Source of the DNA: an uncultured Bacteroidota bacterium
GTDB lineage: Bacteria > Bacteroidota > Bacteroidia > B-17B0 > Aurantibacillaceae
Direction of reading: 5' to 3'
Length of the DNA stretch: 64,000 nucleotides
Assembly (NCBI GenBank): GCA_937873155.1
Contig: CALMVZ010000012.1
Span: forward strand, 124,001-188,000
Numbering within the stretch: position 1 is the stretch's first letter; each line of letters begins with the position of its first letter. The translations under genes and the position numbers were made by a program. This document shows, piece by piece, positions 59,830-64,000 of the stretch. The notes beneath the pieces were generated by a model that ran no database searches, had not been told where the DNA came from, and saw only the letters and a program-made list of their open reading frames with translations.

Positions 59830-60747
59830 GTGAATCCCAACCAAAAATATCTTGTTGTAATTGCAGGACCTACCGGGGTTGGAAAAACAGCATTAGCCAT
59901 TCAGTTGGCAAAACACTTCAATACAAAAATCCTTTCGGCAGATTCAAGACAATTCTACAAAGAGATGTCGATAGGAACAGCCAAACCAACTCCCTCCGAA
60001 TTAAAAGAGGCTGAACACTTATTCATTGATTCCTTAAGCATCCACAATAATTATAGCATTGGTGATTTCGAAAAGGATGCAATAAAAGCTTTGGATGAAT
60101 TATTCAAAGACAACCAGGTCGTTTTTCTAGTCGGAGGTTCAGGTTTATACATCAATGCTGTTCTTTATGGTATTGATGAATTTGAGAACGTTGCTGATGC
60201 AACTAAAGAAAAAGTAAGAAAGCAATACGAAGAAAAAGGGCTGAATTGGCTTCAGGAACAAATCCGCAATTCAGATCCTGATTATTATAATACCGTTGAT
60301 ATCAATAATCCTCAACGTTTACAAAGAGCTTTAGAAGTTTGTTTGGAAACCGGGAAGCCCTACTCTTCTTTTTTGAGTCAGGATAAAAAGCAAAGGAATT
60401 TTGAGGCGATAAAGATCCTGATCAATACAGATAGAGAAAAATTATATGAACGTATTAATAAACGCGTTGATCAAATGATAAAAGATGGTTTAGTTGAAGA
60501 AGCTAAATCGCTTTATCCCAATAAACATTTGAACGCTTTGAATACTGTTGGTTATAAAGAACTATTCTCTCATTTCGGAGGAGAAATAGAATTGCCGGCT
60601 GCAATAGATCTTATCAAACAAAAAACGCGGAATTATGCTAAACGTCAATTAACATGGTTCAATAACCAGGATACTTACGAGATTTTTGGTCCGGATGACG
60701 CTGAAAAAATAAAAGCTTACCTTGAAATAATTATACAGAACTCGTAA
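59830..60747 (+). CDS. miaA: tRNA dimethylallyltransferase
   Basis: Adds a dimethylallyl group to A37 of tRNAs that read UNN codons. 305 residues from a GTG start 2 bp after yicC. P-loop AGPTGVGKTALAIQ, catalytic/substrate motif DSRQFYKEMSIGTAKP, then VGGSGLYINAVLYG and the C-terminal KQKTRNYAKRQLTWF. Confident. Confidence 0.96.
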   Translation: MNPNQKYLVVIAGPTGVGKTALAIQLAKHFNTKILSADSRQFYKEMSIGTAKPTPSELKEAEHLFIDSLSIHNNYSIGDFEKDAIKALDELFKDNQVVFLVGGSGLYINAVLYGIDEFENVADATKEKVRKQYEEKGLNWLQEQIRNSDPDYYNTVDINNPQRLQRALEVCLETGKPYSSFLSQDKKQRNFEAIKILINTDREKLYERINKRVDQMIKDGLVEEAKSLYPNKHLNALNTVGYKELFSHFGGEIELPAAIDLIKQKTRNYAKRQLTWFNNQDTYEIFGPDDAEKIKAYLEIIIQNS

Positions 60748-60748
60748 T

Positions 60749-61999
60749 ATGTTCGCCTTTCTTAACGATTATAAAAAACTCGAAACACAGGTACTTAATG
60801 TTGTGTATGCCGAGTTCTTTATCCAGTTAGTGAATGCAACTTTCATGAACATATTACCGCTTTACATGACCCGGGAAGGATTTAGTGATGAAGAGATTGC
60901 TTTATACATCACGTTCCGTTTCTTAGGCGTATTCATTTTAGCCCTTCCCTTCGGAAAATTCATAAAAGGGAAACGTTTAGCGCCTCTCTTTTATTTATCT
61001 TCCGTTTTCGTTCCGTTATTCGGTTTGATAATTGTATTTGCCATAGCATTGAAAATAAAGTGGCTTATTTTCACTTCACTCTTACTTTGGGGCGCTTCTT
61101 TTACATTCATGCAAATACCGGTGGCGCCATTTGTTTTACGAAACTCTTCAAAAGAAAATCAGACAGCCGGGATCTCGTTAAGTTACAGCACCTGGAGTTT
61201 CGCCGGGATCGTTAGCGGAATTCTGATTGCTATTTTAGATGCGATCAACCCTGCTTTGTTCAATGAAAAACTAATTCTCATTATCTTTTCTGTAATGGGA
61301 TTTGGCGGTGTTTACTTTTTAATAAAAACAAAATTCGTGGAGAAAATGGATGATCCGCCTCAATTCATTCCCGGACTTCCTCCTCAAAGAACCAATTGGC
61401 GTTTAATAATAAAAGGATTGATCCCAACCTTGATCATTGCCACAGGCGCCGGATTAACTATTCCTTTCATCAGTTTATTTTTCGATAAAGTTCATCATTT
61501 AGATAAAGGCGGTTTCTCAGTTATAAGTTCTATTGCTGCCGTTCTTGTAGCTTACGGAGCAATGATGGTTCCGAAAGTGAAACAATATATCGGTTACAAA
61601 GTAGCGATCCCAACTACACAATCTTTAGCCGTAATTTCATTGGTCGCTTTAGCAACAACTCAATTCTATAGTCAATACACAATTGCGCTTTATATTGCAA
61701 TAGCCTGTTATTTGCTTCGCCAGCCTTTAATGAACATGGCGGGACCAATGACGACAGAGGTAGTTTTGAATTATGTAGGAAAAGGTAACAGGGAAATAAC
61801 AAGCGCATTAACTTCAGCTATCTGGAGCGGCAGCTGGGTAATTAGCGGATTTATGGTGAAAGTGATGTTTGGCAGCGGTTATGAATTTGTGAATATATTC
61901 CTGATCACATCGGCTTTGTATGCTTTTGGTGTTATTACGTATTATGTCCTTATATTAGATTACATCAAACGTGAAAAACAAGGCTTAATTGATTCGTAG
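60749..61999 (+). CDS. MFS transporter
   Basis: 416 residues with 12 hydrophobic segments in two halves and a charged middle loop (VEKMDDPPQFIPGLPPQR). The ATG is 1 bp after miaA and its stop overlaps the next GTG by one base, so it is in the same operon. Substrate unknown; annotation as a generic MFS permease is the most I can support. Confidence 0.85.
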   Translation: MFAFLNDYKKLETQVLNVVYAEFFIQLVNATFMNILPLYMTREGFSDEEIALYITFRFLGVFILALPFGKFIKGKRLAPLFYLSSVFVPLFGLIIVFAIALKIKWLIFTSLLLWGASFTFMQIPVAPFVLRNSSKENQTAGISLSYSTWSFAGIVSGILIAILDAINPALFNEKLILIIFSVMGFGGVYFLIKTKFVEKMDDPPQFIPGLPPQRTNWRLIIKGLIPTLIIATGAGLTIPFISLFFDKVHHLDKGGFSVISSIAAVLVAYGAMMVPKVKQYIGYKVAIPTTQSLAVISLVALATTQFYSQYTIALYIAIACYLLRQPLMNMAGPMTTEVVLNYVGKGNREITSALTSAIWSGSWVISGFMVKVMFGSGYEFVNIFLITSALYAFGVITYYVLILDYIKREKQGLIDS

Positions 62000-63501
62000 T
62001 GAGATCCGTTTTATTCATATTGTTATTTCCGGTCCTTGTTTGCGGACAAAGTATAGAACGTGCTTTATTAAAACCGAACTCACTTCATTTCAGAAACTCT
62101 ATTTATGTTTTTGGATTTGAGCAAAACAAAAATGATCTGAATTTCAAGCTGTATAAAGTTTCAACAGATCTGAGTAAATTGGATTCCGTTTCAAACACTC
62201 TTGGTAAAGAAAAAGCTGAAGATCTTTTAGAGATCACTGCCGATACCTTGCATGGCTATCTTAATTTCTATTTTCAAAAAGCAAACAGCAAGAATTTAGC
62301 AACGCTTGCCAGATATAACGATTCTCTCAAGCTAATTGCTAAAGTTGAAAATTTTGAATCGAATAAGATCAATAGCCTGACCACTTTTGAGAATGAAACG
62401 TATACTTATAAAAATTCAACCTATACTATAAGAACCTCGGAGGATAGTTTGGGAAGACAATTCTATTTGACCAAGTACATCTTTATTTCCGACCAAAAGC
62501 CTTTTGAATACAAACAAACCTGGCAATATCCGCTTGAGAAAAGAAATATCAATACAACGCATGTCTTTTATGCTGATTCGGAGGTTGTTTTTATTTATGT
62601 GACTATTCTATCGGGCGACAGAAAAGGACAATGGATCTTAAAATTAAATTCAAAAAATGGAACTTTAGTAAAAGGAATTAAGCTGAATACGAATGGTGAT
62701 GACAGGAATTATATTCTAAACACTTTCTATTATGATCTAAAAGAAAAAGAATTATTGATCGCCGGGAATGTTTATACCAAACAGCAATTAGATATCGGGT
62801 CAAAAACTTTTGCTTTTACAGGATTGAATAAGGAAAATACTTTTTTCTTTATTAAGATCGACGGCAATAATGAAGTTGTAAGCCGTGACCAGAAAACAAT
62901 TCCTGTTGCAGTTATTGCTCCGGTGGCAAAGTCTGCAGGAAAGCCAGGCTCGCCTCCATTCTATCATGTAAAAATCAAGGAACTGAAAAGAACTTCTAAA
63001 ACCGAATACACCGCTTATTGCAATGTTTACAAAAGCACGCCAGGTTCATTGGTATTCTTGTATGAAGGCGGCTTTAGTTTTGATGTAAGTATAGAAGAAA
63101 TGGGAATTGAACTTACGGCTGATAAAATATACAATTCAATCGTCCCGTTTCCCGGGCTCGTTAATACCGATCCGAAAGATATCAATGGAAAAATAGAATT
63201 AAAGGACATCCTTGAATTCGATAAATTCCTTTATAAACAACCGATAGCTGATGTAGAAAAACAATTCGGGAAAGATGATCTGAAAAATCCGAAATGGATC
63301 ATTTGCAAAAGTGATATGAAAACAGGGATCAATTCGTTTTACAATGTTACGATAGGGCAAAAAGGAATTGAAAGTAAATTAGTATTACAGGGAAGTAAAT
63401 ACAATAACCCGGCAGTGTATAAAATAAAGAATGATAAGCTGATCCTGTTCAATTACAACCAGGAAACTTTGGTTTTCAGCTTATTCGTGGCGAATTGGTA
63501 A
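61999..63501 (+). CDS. Hypothetical secreted protein, 500 aa
   Basis: GTG start overlapping the previous stop. Signal peptide ending near LVCGQ, then repeated beta strands with short loops, which suggests a beta-propeller or similar all-beta fold, without a named domain. Probably periplasmic or surface. Last gene of the rightward operon. Confidence 0.6.
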   Translation: MRSVLFILLFPVLVCGQSIERALLKPNSLHFRNSIYVFGFEQNKNDLNFKLYKVSTDLSKLDSVSNTLGKEKAEDLLEITADTLHGYLNFYFQKANSKNLATLARYNDSLKLIAKVENFESNKINSLTTFENETYTYKNSTYTIRTSEDSLGRQFYLTKYIFISDQKPFEYKQTWQYPLEKRNINTTHVFYADSEVVFIYVTILSGDRKGQWILKLNSKNGTLVKGIKLNTNGDDRNYILNTFYYDLKEKELLIAGNVYTKQQLDIGSKTFAFTGLNKENTFFFIKIDGNNEVVSRDQKTIPVAVIAPVAKSAGKPGSPPFYHVKIKELKRTSKTEYTAYCNVYKSTPGSLVFLYEGGFSFDVSIEEMGIELTADKIYNSIVPFPGLVNTDPKDINGKIELKDILEFDKFLYKQPIADVEKQFGKDDLKNPKWIICKSDMKTGINSFYNVTIGQKGIESKLVLQGSKYNNPAVYKIKNDKLILFNYNQETLVFSLFVANW

Positions 63502-64000
63502 TTAATTGATATTCTTCTCAAGGAAACCAACTGAAGACATATTGAACCACCCTATTGCTTTTGTTGCACCATCAGGAGTATTAATATTGGTCTTCACATT
63601 TTCAGGAGTTGTTGCAAATAATCCTGAATTAGTAGTTTGTTGCTGGACCTGGAACAAAAAGAAATAAGCTTCTTTTGAAATGGAATGAACCTCCACACGT
63701 ACAACATCACCAAACTGGTAAGGTTCGCCAAAACGATTAATGCCTTCAGCAATAGGTGGAATAAAAATAAAACCGTCAGCTCCTGCAGAATAAGCACCAT
63801 CAAATGCTAAATTTATCTCACCACCTTTGTTGTACATAGTTCCGTTCCTGAAAGCCTTTACCCAATAATAATCAGGTTCAGGTCCCGGAGGATCGAATGC
63901 CCAGAACTTGCAATAATATCCTTCTTCAGTGAATGCGTTTTTCTCCCTGAAATTCGAGCTGATACTATCGACCACGGTTGAGCGTTTTTGCTTTCCATAT
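63502..64000 (-). CDS. DUF4249 family protein, 5' end outside window
   Basis: The frame is open to the right edge (YGKQKRSTVVDSISS), so only the C-terminal 166 residues are here; an internal GTG at 63975 is not the true start. The sequence with DYYWVKAFRNGTMYN, FGDVVRVEVHSISKEAYFFL and FATTPENVKTNINTPDG, ending KAIGWFNMSSVGF, is the DUF4249 C-terminus, found in SPII lipoproteins next to TonB-dependent receptors. It starts one base after the convergent neighbour ends. Confidence 0.8.
   Translation of the reverse strand, partial: YGKQKRSTVVDSISSNFREKNAFTEEGYYCKFWAFDPPGPEPDYYWVKAFRNGTMYNKGGEINLAFDGAYSAGADGFIFIPPIAEGINRFGEPYQFGDVVRVEVHSISKEAYFFLFQVQQQTTNSGLFATTPENVKTNINTPDGATKAIGWFNMSSVGFLEKNIN

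Overview
The window comes from a chromosome of the phylum Bacteroidota, class Bacteroidia in the broad sense. The evidence is AT-rich DNA, -7 promoter elements of the TAnnTTTG type, FecR/ECF-sigma pairs, DUF2723, DUF5683, DUF4249 and PKD-domain proteins, and many SPII lipoproteins. I cannot place it more finely from the sequence.

Layout. Positions 1-9.5 kb and 37-46.3 kb and 55.7-64 kb are housekeeping or ordinary envelope genes: prmA (cut by the window edge), trxB, a MORN-like protein, dacB, yihY, a DUF5683 protein, dapB, a methyltransferase and a GT39-like membrane enzyme; then rimM-pyrG, a TPR/SpoIIE phosphatase, a polysaccharide deacetylase and a DUF2723 protein; and finally a DMT transporter, yicC, miaA and an MFS transporter, ending in a DUF4249 protein that runs off the right edge.

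Region 9.5-12 kb holds a multicopper oxidase with an outer-membrane barrel and a PKD lipoprotein. Region 12.9-23.1 kb is a sulfur-oxidation island. A leftward arm carries a YgaP-like membrane protein, an unknown protein, an MFS transporter, a rhodanese and a CDF cation transporter. A rightward arm carries TauE, a CstB-type persulfide dioxygenase fused to two rhodanese domains, a rhodanese lipoprotein, two half-size YeeE/YedE transporters, a TsdA-like dihaem cytochrome, a porin and a Crp/Fnr regulator. The inferred flow is persulfide to sulfite/thiosulfate to tetrathionate. Three promoters in the island carry 16-bp TGTAAC-N4-GTTACA-type palindromes at an almost constant distance from the -7 box, which fits class II activation by the local Crp/Fnr protein. 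A decayed serine-recombinase tail lies just past the island.

Region 23.7-28.4 kb is one leftward ECF-sigma/FecR operon of envelope genes with no TonB receptor. At 28.6-29.2 kb an intact tRNA-Ser(GCU) lies beside a GIY-YIG nuclease gene whose 3' end runs through a rearranged tRNA-Ser fragment containing a hairpin. Region 29.3-36.9 kb has a glycan cluster: a secreted glycosidase, an LtaS/sulfatase-like enzyme, and a 1265-residue fusion of a processive GT2, a GH26-like domain lacking its nucleophile, and a TIM-barrel glycosidase.

From 46.5 to 55.1 kb an 8.6-kb integrative element sits in the 3' end of tRNA-Gln(UUG), bounded by a 15-bp direct repeat. It encodes a tyrosine recombinase, an excisionase-like protein, a chain of tiny coupled genes, a probable Rep_trans-type rolling-circle initiator or relaxase, a single-stranded DNA-binding protein, an XRE repressor with a perfect operator palindrome, and two cargo lipoproteins. 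Several strong hairpins and 12-bp direct repeats in it are candidate origins.
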